Assembly: GCF_002127325.2 (NCBI RefSeq)
Contig: NC_035438.2
Location: forward strand, 87,405,606-87,469,605
DNA length: 64,000 nt
Direction of reading: 5' to 3'
DNA from: Helianthus annuus
Lineage: Eukaryota > Streptophyta > Magnoliopsida > Asterales > Asteraceae
A program made the position numbers and the translations under genes. The first letter of the stretch is position 1; the number at the start of each line of letters is the position of its first letter. Below are positions 21,090 to 31,121 of the stretch, piece after piece. The notes beneath the pieces were generated by a model. The model was not told the DNA's origin, ran no database searches, and saw only the letters and a program-made list of their open reading frames with translations.

Positions 21090-24000
21090 TGTGACAACCC
21101 TCACCAAACCAGGCATCCGTACGACTTAATTAACTATTGATTGTTGCCTAATTACTGTGCTTAACTGAGATTTCTGATAGACTGCTACTTGATTGTTGAT
21201 ATTTGTACATATCTGCATCATACTTTGATTTTTCCGTCACTACATTATTTATTTACTGAACTCTAGTGACAAACATGATGCACAAAAGCACAGTAGCATT
21301 TGAACGGATAACCTATTGAACATGCTGATATAGCCAGCATCAGGCAAACACTGCCTCTAAAGGCCTGTATGAGCCAGAATTATTTTACTACACCCATAAT
21401 GTGTGTAGGGATACAAGGGTTGTATATTTGCGTCTCTAGGAATAAGATATAGAGATTGGATGTGCCTAAAACGTACTTTAAGCACGAAACACAGCACTTT
21501 TATCAACATACTAGCTTCTAGCTAATTAATAAAGTGCCAAAATATCAGGAAATATTCCTGACACTTTGCAGAATAAATTGTGCCGCTAAAATATTATTTA
21601 CAACGCTTAAAGGATTACTTAAGCGCTTTAACGGATTACTATCCAACCGAACAACCGGACTATACCCGGAACATAAAAATATTGCCAAAAATATTATTGG
21701 TATTTTTCTGAGCCAGTTAGGGTCCCTGATTACCCTAACACCCGCCTTATAACGCGTTAAACAACTAACGGAGTTAACACTTAAAGTTAACCCACTTAAC
21801 TAAACTGAACTCTAACTGAACAATCGAGATCGAACCGGATGGCATTTCTCTCTAATGGAATCGGTCACTATGATGTGACATAAAGAGTACAACTTTTTAT
21901 TATTTAATTAGATTACGTGGATATCTAGACGACCTAGCGACCGATGGACGATAATCTTGATTTTTCCTATAAATACTACACACACTCACACACACAAGAA
22001 CACACACATTTCACCATCTCTCTCTCTCTCCCTCTTGCTTCCTCTCGGCCGAGAATCCCCACCCACACACACCCATTGTCGGCTTTCGATCTCTCCATTC
22101 CAAGCATATACTAGTGTCGGGGATCACGTACGAGGAAGCTTGAAGCAAACGGAAGTTGAAGGACCTCGCTCATTTGCTTTTATCCACGCCATTTTCGCCA
22201 AAGATCTTCCCTAGCCCCGAGCTAGAGGTATAATGTTTAAAACTTGTTCTTGAACGTATCTAAAGTGGTTAAAACGATTTTTAACGGTTAAAAGTCGGTA
22301 ACCCATCTTTTGAATCTAAAAAGTCTACAAAAACTCGAATATTGTTGGTTAAAAGCATATAACGCGTGTAAAAGTCGTAGTATTCAAGTATGTTGGTTAT
22401 TGAGGCCCGATCTACGATGTGGTGGCTCTCATCATCGTTTAACCCGACTTTGTTAAGATCATGTATCTTAACATAAGCTTCTTTCTAACGGTACAAGGGT
22501 TAAAAGGTGAAACTCCACCACACGGGAAACATGAACTTGTGTAAAAGTGTTTTAACATGAAAAATAGTATTTAAAACGAGCCGATCTACGTATGTACAAG
22601 TGGTATATTCGTAGGACCGGGTGTCGAGAAAACCATGTTTTACAAAAGTGGATAACATGTTAATAAAAGATGATTTCTATAAACTACAAGTGTAAAAACA
22701 CTTGTGAAACGAAAGATCCGACAAAATAACAATTTTTATAAAAATTGTCGGAAGTTGTAAAGAGTGATTTGTTCCAAAAACGGGGTTTTTGCAAGACTAA
22801 ACTATTTTATACATAGATCCACTAAATATAACGAGATCTACACAATAGTTTTAGAAAAACTACAAGTTCATGTAATATTGTGATTTTACATACTAGTCTA
22901 CGAGTTTAATGTGTTGAAACTAGTTTGAAGTATCGGAAATTGATTTGGTTGATTTGAAGAATTGTTGAAATGATTTTGTAAAAGAAAATGATACGCTTGA
23001 AAGCGTGGCCACCTCCAGTTACAGGGGAAACTCTGGCGAAATTTTTCTAAAAATCTAACACTTAGAATTATTTACAAGTGTTAAACTATTTTGAAATGTT
23101 TTCAAAATATATTTCGCCATGACTTTATTTATTAAATAATCGGAGGTGGGATTTTCACAAAACTAAACGTGATAAATATTTATTCGATAAATATATTTTT
23201 CATAACACTGTTTTGTGACTATTTTGTGAAAATGTATAAATATTATTTTTAGAGTAAAAATAATATTTACAAGCTTTGTCGAACCCAAAATAATACAAAC
23301 GCTTATACGACAAGAATATAAGTTACAACGGTAATTATCACTACCACTTTATCGCCAAAACGTAACTTACGCTTTATTCGGAAATATTCATAAACGCATG
23401 TATTGTCAACGTATTATTTTGGAAAGTATTATGTAAAAAGAAAATATATTATTTTTGAGAAAAATAATTATATTTTGGGAATGAGAAATAAAATATATTA
23501 AGTGAGACTTAATGTTATAAACACGCATGTATTAATTCCCCCATCATTGGGAAGGAAATTATCTACCAAGTATATACACGGAGCGGTTGTCTAACCGTTT
23601 CCCGAAAATGTAAACTATAAAGCTAAAGCACGGCCATCCGTCTAATAGAATTAGCACATGTAGGTCGTTGCGCAGCAGTTGGATTTTTGGATTACTTGGT
23701 ATTGTGACGCACTCACTGTGAGTTCATGTCCCCCTTTTCTCTAACTGTTTTCAGTTTACTTAACTGCGGGGGTGAAATACATGTTACTATGATTTACGAG
23801 TACTTTACAACGGTATGTTTAACGTAAGGAGGTGTTATACGATCATGTGAGTGGATAGGAACAACATGGGGCCATTAGTCCTCATGGAGGGACCGAGGGA
23901 CAAGAGCGGTAGATCTATCTGGGTGTAGCGAGCCCAGCCCCCGGCCAAACTAGAAACGGACCGTGGGGTGACTTTGTCCACATACTTTGCCGTGGCGAAA

Positions 24001-24500
24001 TCTGCTAGGTTTGAGTCTCCCTATTTGCACTTCACATATGACAGTGGCCTTGCAAACCATTACTGATCACAAGTCCTCTTACACTGCTACATACCATAAC
24101 TATTTTTATACTCACAAATGTTTTATATACTCACCTACACGTGAACTCGCTCAACATTATTGTTGATTTTTCAACTTACATGTATTTCAGGGAATTAACG
24201 ATCTGGCGCGGTATGGCTTGTTTTCCGCTGCATTAGGCCCGAGGTCATCCAGGGTTCGAGACTTGTGACTCTTTCCTGGACAAGTCACAGTCTCCGAACT
24301 GTGTTTATTTTAAGTTGTGGTTGTAATGTTTAGACAAGTTTATGGCTGTTGGGTGTTAACCCATTAAGACAATGTTTTACTGTTTTATTTTTAATGGATG
24401 ATCTTGCATGTTTTAAATTCATATAGCTTTGTTATGATTAAGCTATGGTATTAAGAAGTCACACCAATTAACCACGCTTCCGCAAAGCCAGGGTGTGACA
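21090..24500 (+). repeat. Element G 3' LTR
   Basis: 3411 bp, same length as the 5' LTR, with about eight single-base differences seen by eye and no indel noticed. TATAAATA at 21968-21975. Confidence 0.96.
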
Positions 24501-24505
24501 AATCG

Positions 24506-24899
24506 AGATTTCAGTGTAAGGCATAAAATGACTTAGTAAATATCATATTGCCATATACAAACCTATTTTGTCACGAGCTTTCACAGTTAAGATTAAAATA
24601 TTGCAATACCAAATGTTTTGCCATTTATTTGGCTAATAAAACCTATGTATTCGCCGGCATTTTTATGCTGACTGTTTTTGTATATGTTTCAGGTTTTCGA
24701 CTGTTCAAGCATGCAACGCATAGTACTGCATACGGGCCTTAGACTTCTAAAACAAAAGAACAATTACATGTATTCTTTGTTTGTAAAACAATGTTAATGA
24801 TATTGAAACAATTTAGTTCCAGTAGTTGTGAGCAATTTGTAACGTGACTCCCCGATATTTTCGCTGCGTGTTGTTATATTACGCGATTGGGGTGTTACA
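24506..24899 (+). mobile_element. Element D, 5' LTR, last fragment
   Basis: Resumes the D LTR after G and its duplication. It contains the conserved acceptor-like block (GCCGGCATTTTTATGCTGAC then TTTCAG, AG at 24691-24692) seen in C and E, and ends GGGGTGTTACA. Confidence 0.85.
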
Positions 24900-24902
24900 G
24901 AT

Positions 24903-24914
24903 TGGTATCAGAGC
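24903..24914 (+). other. Primer binding site, element D
   Basis: TGGTATCAGAGC, four bases after the D LTR end. This confirms that 24899 is the LTR/internal boundary. Confidence 0.9.
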
Positions 24915-25800
24915 ACTAGTTATAGGGAATTAGGTTATTAGCATGCCTTAAACCTAGTCTATAACCTTCCTAGGACCCAAACATGAGTAGACTTAGGACT
25001 TCTTTCCTAATCCTCATCCTTATTCGTGCCACAACTACTCCATGATTTACGAATCATCTAACCTTAGATGATTTATCCTAAAACTCTTAGGCTTTATGCC
25101 TTAAGGTATTCCTCAAAATGTTTTTCTCAAAACGTTTTCATTAGAATATTTTTTTTTTCAAAATGTTTTCTCAAACGTTTTTGTCAGAATATTTCAAACA
25201 TGTTTTATCTCAAACGATTTGTATCAAAAGATTTCTTAAATGTTTTCTTCAAACGTTTTTCATCGAAATCTGGAGTTTTAATAATGTGAACACATGCAAT
25301 CTGGATGGGTGATGCCTATACCCCGAGTTCTCTGTCTAAGGCTAGAGTGTTCGTACAAATCCGCATTATCGGACCAATCACTCTTACCTGGGAACTCTTA
25401 GGGTGAGTGTCCACTTATAGGCTAAAGCATTTCTTCATGAAGCATTATAAAAACCTATCCGTCTTGACCCTACCAATCGATTCCTAAACGACCTTTGTAA
25501 CCCTACTCGTTCATGTTACCCTCGGTAATGTGTTTGCTCTTAATGACAATCAAAGCATCCTTCCTTTCCCAATACCATTTCATCATATTACCTTCGGTGA
25601 TATGTTTGGTTCGATACAGTTGAAATGAATCTCATTTCATTTCACGACTCTACGAGATCTTATTTTATTTTCAAAATACTACCTTTGTCTTTTAAAATAT
25701 CAAATTTTTACCATTTGGATGAGTGTTTTGGTCAAAATTACCGAAGCAATTAACAGATCAAATTAGTTAAGTGAGGTAGTGTGCTAGAAATGTGTGTTGA
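24915..25800 (+). mobile_element. Element D internal leader (fragment)
   Basis: Homologous to the leaders of C (38422 on) and E (49189 on), including the 41-nt hairpin at 25344-25384. Similarity to those fades after about 25450. From 25450 to 25800 the sequence is AT-rich with GTTACC-TCGGTAA repeats (near 25520 and 25590) and no gene. No gag of D was found. Confidence 0.65.
25344..25384 (+). other. 41-nt leader hairpin (D copy)
   Basis: AGAGTG (25344-25349) pairs with CACTCT (25379-25384), and an inner TCCG pairs with CGGA. Same length and position in C (38759-38799) and E (49496-49536). Confidence 0.55.
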
Positions 25801-25829
25801 AAATATTTAAGTTAAGTTGCTTGTAAAAA

Positions 25830-26160
25830 CAGGTTCAGGATACAGCTCAGGATATAGAGCTATATCTATGATCAAACAATAAGCAAAAATGTAAAGGGTG
25901 ACACGAGATGTACGAGGAAAGCCCTTGATCAATCTAGATCGCCGGCATAAAACCTCGGGAGCTGACAATCGCAGCTGCCTTGTTCTTCTATTACTTCAAA
26001 TATCAGGATACAGTGCAGGATATGATGCGGATCAACTAAGTGTTACAACGAGATCTGAATACAAGTGTTTGTGTGTAGTGATTGCTAGTAGCTAGAGATC
26101 AAAGTGTGCGAAAGAAAGTGAGTGACTTAATCTGATCCGATCAATCTATTTATAGTAAAA
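25830..26160 (-). promoter_or_regulatory. Minus-strand promoter and leader-like unit in region H
   Basis: On the minus strand CTATAAATAG (26146-26155) is followed by a leader-like sequence with TATCCTG motifs and a GAGGTTTTATGCCGG segment resembling transcribed retroelement leaders. It points away from the plus-strand gene at 26703, so region H may have been divergently transcribed. No minus-strand protein was found. Confidence 0.4.
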
Positions 26161-26702
26161 AGAAAGCAACCAATTATCCTATTATTCCGGGATCCGGCGA
26201 ATATTCCACATATGAGCGTTGCAGTCCACATCTTCCGGCTTCAACGTCTTTCATCTAACTGGTTTGCCCGAGTCTCAAGGAGAAGAAGTCCACTTGAACG
26301 TTGGAGACTTGTACCCTTCAATCTGCACGTGATTAAATCAATTATTACCAGGATATCGCATCAGGATGTTACCAATATCCTGATCTCAAATAAACAGTCA
26401 AAAGCAGAATATTAGTCGGGATATATGTTCAGAAAATGGCCCATAACAATTGTCCCCAAAATATATATGTTGGTGTACCAATCCAACGGATATATTTTAA
26501 AACTTATCTCAAAGATCGAGGCTATTAAACCGAAATGACACTTGATGTTACTTGGTGTAACTTCCAACGCGTTTTCTACTCTATGGCTATCCAATTAGCC
26601 CCTATATCTTCTCTATTCCTTGTTGATAAACAACCATATTCTCCGGAATTTTCAGGTACTTCCCTTCCTACTCCCTTAGCTTTTTCTTATTCAAATTTCC
26701 CG

Positions 26703-28479
26703 ATGGCTACCAGAACCCGTTCTCATTCTGGCGAGTCCACCTCGTCATTCGTCGATCAAAACCTGCTCAAACATCCCGGGAAGGAGGTGTGCTCCTTCGA
26801 TAATGCAGATATCGCTTCATTAAAAACTTCCGGCGCTTTCCCCGATACAGCTGTCGTTCGCCCATTCGATCGGAGCATTCGCTCCGACGTCTCTTCCGAT
26901 GAGTGGATCTGTTTCTCGTCATACCCATTTTCTCTTGGCCTTCGATACCCATTTCCGGAGTTTATCATGGACTTCTTCCAAGTCATCGGCCTCTGTTTCG
27001 CTCAGACAATGCCCATGGTCTGGAGAGTACTCATCACGCTCAACCAGATCAAAACCTTTCATGTCCCTGACCTTTGTATTGAAGACCTTCCGATTGCTTA
27101 CCGTCTCCGGTCACATGGCAACAGCCGTTTTTTACTTTTCTTAACTTCTAGCAACCCCCTCATCCTCAAAGCTTCAAAAAACGAGGATGGGTGGCAGCGA
27201 AAGTTTTTCTTTGTTAGACGGGATTCCATTCCCGAGGGCAAAAGCCTTCCGGTGAAATGGTTGACCTCTGGTAGGGTTTAGGGTTTTTAGATATCCTCAA
27301 ACATATCCTGACAATATATCATGTACTAACATCCCGATTGTGATTTATGCAGCAAATTTCAAAGAGTTGGCCCATCCTACTGAAGAATCCCAAGAATGAA
27401 TCAACAAGATCTACCAGCTGCCCGATTGCGACAGATCCTTTACACAGCACCTTCCAAGTTCAAGCCAATACTCGTCATCAGACATGTCTGGTAAGAATCA
27501 TACAATTTTTGTAGAGTTATAAAATATAGAATAATGACTTAGATTTCTTCCCTGTTTAGCAGCACCAGCCAAAATTCCAGAGGTTTTTGATCTTGATGAA
27601 CTGGACAGTTACCCCATCCCTGTTCAGGTGAAAAAAGAGTCTAGCAAATCTGCCTCCACTTCTAAGCCAGCACCCAGCTCTAAGCTGACGGTTATCCCAA
27701 AGCCCTCTCCTGCTACCAAGCCACGTGCTTCAAGCTCCCGCAAGAGAAAAGAGACTGACTCCCCAGCCTCATCAGAGACCTTCCCCTTTGAAAACCATGG
27801 GTTTGTTGAATCCAGCAGTTATATGACCGGTTTTCTTAACCAGGTAAAGATTCTCACCTGATATCCTGCATACATATGTTAACCATTATCCTGAATACCC
27901 CATATATGTCTGTTTCTTTGTTCGCAAGGTCTAGAACGTCTCGTGCATTTGAATGAAGAAGCCTGCGGGCTCAACAAGATGCTGGAGATCAAGCTCAAGA
28001 AGGCTGAAACCACCATTGCTGACCAAGGGATGATTGCCGCTGCCAAGTCCCAGCACTATGAAGATAAATTCAAAGCCATGACTCAAGAGCACCAAGCCGC
28101 TATTCGTAAAGCCAATGAGGATGCCCAAGCCAAGCTGGATGCTGCTCATCTCCAATACCAGCAGGATATGAGTTCCTACCGGGATGGCCTCAAAGGATCC
28201 GTTGTTGTTTCCCTTCTCCAAGCCAGGCTAAGGATGGCCTATGAGGCCAAAGCCTTGGGCTTTGAATGCCCTTCTTGGAACGTCAAGGCCTGGGAAGCAA
28301 AACTAACGGATCTCAAAGGCAATCCTGTGGAACATCCCGCAAAGCATGCTGGTAAGGATCTTCCTAAGGCGACAGAGGCGGCGGCCGATGCTAGTGGTGA
28401 TGCTGAAAAGAATCCCGAAGATGATGTTGGTGCAGGCGCTGAGGAAGACATTGCTGATCAGGAAGGTGCTGCTCCTTAA
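26703..28479 (+). pseudogene. Putative gypsy-type transposase-family gene (Transposase_28-like), four exons, broken
   Basis: Proposed exons: 26703-27271, 27353-27490, 27563-27843 and 27929-28479. Exon 1, from ATG 26703 (MATRTRSHSG), contains the domain: YPFSLGLRYPFPEFIMDFF, MVWRVLITLNQIKTF and WQRKFFFVRRDSIP match the Pfam family Transposase_28 in pattern. Exon 3 is Ser/Pro/Lys-rich with a basic patch (SSSRKRKE). Exon 4 is a long coiled coil and an acidic Ala/Glu tail. Intron 1 (81 nt) has a perfect TACTAAC branch site. Breaks: in-frame TGA at 27397-27399 in exon 2, and a one-base phase mismatch between exons 3 and 4. An upstream in-frame ATG at 26535 also exists. The family occurs widely in plant repeats. 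Its biochemical role is not established, so I assign none. Confidence 0.75.
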
Positions 28480-28610
28480 GCAGCGAGGTGGGCGATGATG
28501 GATATACGTGCCAAGGCCAGAGCCCACTTTTTAAGTTTGATGGCTGTGGTTTGTTGAAAAATTTACTTTTTCAGTCTTTGAATAATTTATATTTCCTACA
28601 TTAGAACAAC

Positions 28611-28815
28611 TTGATAACCAAAGGTGGATGGGTCCTGGGTTTCAGGATGAAGCCCTTGGTTATCAATTAGTATAATCTGTTTTGGACAATACAACGGTTG
28701 GAGGTGGATGGGTCTCGGTTTGAGATGAAACCTTCAATCGTTGTGTAAATATGGTAAGGAACCTATTGTGCTTTTGGCGGATGGGCCTCGGTTTAAGGTG
28801 AAACCAAAAGCACAA
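28611..28815 (+). other. Three tandem hairpins with conserved loop
   Basis: Hairpin 1: TTGATAACCAAAGG (28611-28624) with CCCTTGGTTATCAA (28653-28666), one mismatch. Hairpin 2: ACAACGGTTGGAGG (28691-28704) with CCTTCAATCGTTGT (28731-28744), two G-U pairs. Hairpin 3: TTGTGCTTTTGG (28766-28777) with CCAAAAGCACAA (28804-28815), perfect. All loops carry GGATGGGYCYYGGTTT and a GATGAA-like end. The stems share no sequence. They lie 130 bp after the H gene's stop. Confidence 0.85.
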
Positions 28816-29610
28816 CTTTTGACTTGTTAATAATATAACCACCTTTTGACTTATTTGTTGTCGCCTTTTAATTTTTTGTCATGCATTACTTAGTTTAGAT
28901 TTTAGCTTTGTAAAATTAGTGTTACTATCTCTGTGAAAATATCCTGATCAATATACTCCGTGGTATCCTACGAAGACTTTCGTCAAATAGGACTTCTCAA
29001 AATCCAAACAATTCAGACAAAGCTTCTAAAAATAGTTTATTTTTCAAAATCTCAAATAATTTAAATAAAGTTTTCAAAGGAAATAGATAGTTTACTTAGG
29101 ATTTATAAACAAATTCAACTCTGATTTTTAAACACAAGTACCGTATCCCAAATATTCCAACCAAATATCCTGAATCATATTCCGAGAATATATTTTGAGA
29201 ATATATCCTAAAAATATATCTTAATCAGGATACTTAAACTTTAAACATGGTTTCAAAAGTTCAAACAAGTTGTGTAAGATTCACAAAGGAAAGATCATAC
29301 CAGGAATAGAGTACAACCCCGGTATTGGACTTCACTCCTTTTGAAACTTTTCCTACTAAGATGTCCCCAGTTCGAGATACTTAGTTTATCAGGTCCCAAT
29401 TTGAGTTTCTGAGCTCCACACAATCGCCTTAGGAGGAATGTCCCCTGTGCACGAAATCTTCGAATACTTAGAAAATTTTTTAGTCGAAGTTTTAACTGTA
29501 TGAACAGTTCTTGCGTTACTGGGGTAAAACTCGAAAGCATTCTGGAGATAAATCCTTAGTATCTTGGGGAAAATCCCATAGGTATCCTGGGGAAAATCCC
29601 TAATTTTCAT
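28816..29610 (+). other. Region H, downstream AT-rich stretch
   Basis: No coding frame is supported. Holds several ATATCCTGA/TCAGGATAT motifs (near 28949, 29156, 29206 and 29231) that also occur throughout 25830-30110. Confidence 0.4.
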
Positions 29611-30023
29611 GCGCTACAGGCGGGAGTGTATAAACTCCAAGACTTAGAAAGGTGAAAACCTTTAAACCTTAGAGAGTATGAAAATACCCTTTCGTGAGAG
29701 AGGGTGATCAATCCTCATATACCTTAAGGATCCAGGATATAGCCAACAGTGACGAAATTGTCAGCCACTTTTACATGAACTGGTCCCGCCACCTTGAACT
29801 ATCCCTGGATAACTTGCGCTCCAGGCAGGGTGTTTAAACCCAATTCATGAGAAAGGTGAATACCTTTAAACCTGTGAAGGGATCAGGATCCCTTAAACGT
29901 GAGAGAGAGGGCCAATCCTCTAATCTTTCGAAGTATCCTGAATGCGTATCCTGGAGCTATATCCTGAAGCATATACTGCAAAACAATTGTAAACTAAGGT
30001 GGGTGTTAGCCTGGCTAACACCC
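29600..30023 (+). repeat. Hairpin-rich duplicated unit in region H
   Basis: Two diverged copies (about 29605-29710 and 29818-29915) share a frame of GCGCTMCAGGC, GAAAGGTGAANACCTTTAAA and GTGAGAGAG...AATCCTC. Between these, self-complementary segments differ in sequence: GGAGT-GTATAA-ACTCC in copy 1 against GGGT-GTTTA-AACCC in copy 2. A perfect 11-bp hairpin GGGTGTTAGCC/GGCTAACACCC closes the region (30001-30023). Confidence 0.6.
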
Positions 30024-30115
30024 CTCCGATGCTTAAGTCAGTAATGGGTTCAAAAGAGTAAATAATATTAAACATATTAAAAGAGATAAAATTCATACCA
30101 TCCTGAGTTAGAAAT

Positions 30116-30577
30116 TGTTGTTGTATCCGTCTGTCGTCTACGTCTTGTATCGAGTCTTGTATTGTACTAGTTAGATCAGGGCATGAAAAACAAAAAAGTG
30201 TTTTTTAGGAGTGATTCCGCTCGAAATGACACCTTGTCATTTCAAGTGAAATCACATAAGTTGCTGATTCCGCTTGTATTAGATATGCTGATTCCGCTCG
30301 AGTGTTTCGATGCTATTCCGCTTGAAATGCACATGCATGTTCAAGCGAAACCTCTTCGGCTATATATAGGCCATTAGAGCGGAATCTCAGTAACTGTTCA
30401 TTCCGGTTTGCAACGAAGTGCTGCCGAAGTGTCGATTCGCTGTAAACGTCATTATTATCAATCAAACGACAGTTTAAAGTGTAATACTTGCTGAATTGAA
30501 CTCAGTTTCTTAGTTTCCGCCTCTGAAACTGAGATAAACTCTCTGATCGACTCATTCGGGTCTGAAAACGATCCTAC
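30116..30577 (+). repeat. Element B 5' LTR
   Basis: About 462 bp, TGTTGTTG...GATCCTAC. TATATATAG at 30361-30369 is the likely promoter. It contains the hairpin GAAATGAC-ACCTT-GTCATTTC near 30216 and several TTCCGCTTGAA motifs. Unlike A, no TGGTATCAGAGC primer site follows the LTR. Confidence 0.8.
30361..30369 (+). promoter_or_regulatory. TATA-like box of B LTR
   Basis: TATATATAG, equivalent in position and context to that of A's LTR. Confidence 0.5.
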
Positions 30578-31121
30578 GATCTATACAATTCAGCTGCAAA
30601 TTATGTTTCTACACCATTCTTTTTCGAAAATCAAAATTTTTCATGGTTAAAATTGACTGATTTTTTTCATATGTTGTGCGCAAACATGTTTTAATGAATC
30701 CTTGAAAGTTTCAGCTTAAAATTCGAACTAAAACTGATAATTTTCGCTATTCCACTTGAAAATCAGCGTGTGATTGATGACGTCAGCAGCATTTCATCGT
30801 GATTCTGCTTGAGATTGTGATCTGATTTCGCTTGAAAATCAGATTCCGCTTGAAATACTTTGTGATTCCGCTCCAAATCCAGGTTCCGCTTGAAAGTTCT
30901 TGGTTGATCTCGCTTGAAGTTCTTATTCCGCTTCAGTTTAAGGTTCCGCTTCAAAGTTCAGTTCTGATTCCGCTTGAATCAGTGATCCCGCTTGAAAGTT
31001 ATTGATTGATTCCGTTTGAATCAGAGTCTATACCTAAAAACTGTGATTTCGCTTGAACAGTTGATTAAACTTGATATTTCGCTTGAACAGGCAGTTTTTG
31101 AGAACTTTGAAAAACCGAATC
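30578..31121 (+). other. Element B leader with TTCCGCTTGAA motifs
   Basis: About fifteen variants of GATTCCGCTTGAA occur at 30750-31095. No gene. The primer site seen in A is absent at the LTR edge; the first 40 bases differ from A's. Confidence 0.7.

Larger units (their letters stand above)
10716..24500 (+). mobile_element. Element G: Ty3/gypsy chromovirus (Tekay/Del type), full length
   Basis: A 13.8-kb element with two 3411-bp LTRs, 5-bp duplication AATCG, initiator-Met primer site (14130-14141), polypurine tract (21080-21089) and gag-PR-RT-RH-IN-chromodomain order, which is the Ty3/gypsy order. The C-terminal chromodomain and AATTTCGGGACGAAATT signature before the polypurine tract fit the Tekay/Del lineage (inference). 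Only about eight differences between the LTRs were seen by eye, so the insertion is very recent, yet the coding region has five frame breaks and a decayed upstream segment. It was probably copied in this defective state with help from another element. Confidence 0.95.

Noticed and set aside
26756..26986. Minus-strand frames across exon 1 of the H gene
   Set aside because: Shadows of the plus-strand Transposase_28-like exon, which has recognisable family motifs.
26703..28479. Calling the H gene an active DNA transposase with terminal inverted repeats
   Set aside because: No terminal inverted repeats or matching duplication were found at the edges of region H, and the frame is broken.
28239..28527. 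Minus-strand Ser/Ala-rich frames over H exon 4
   Set aside because: Complement of the Ala/Glu/Lys coiled-coil exon; no domain.
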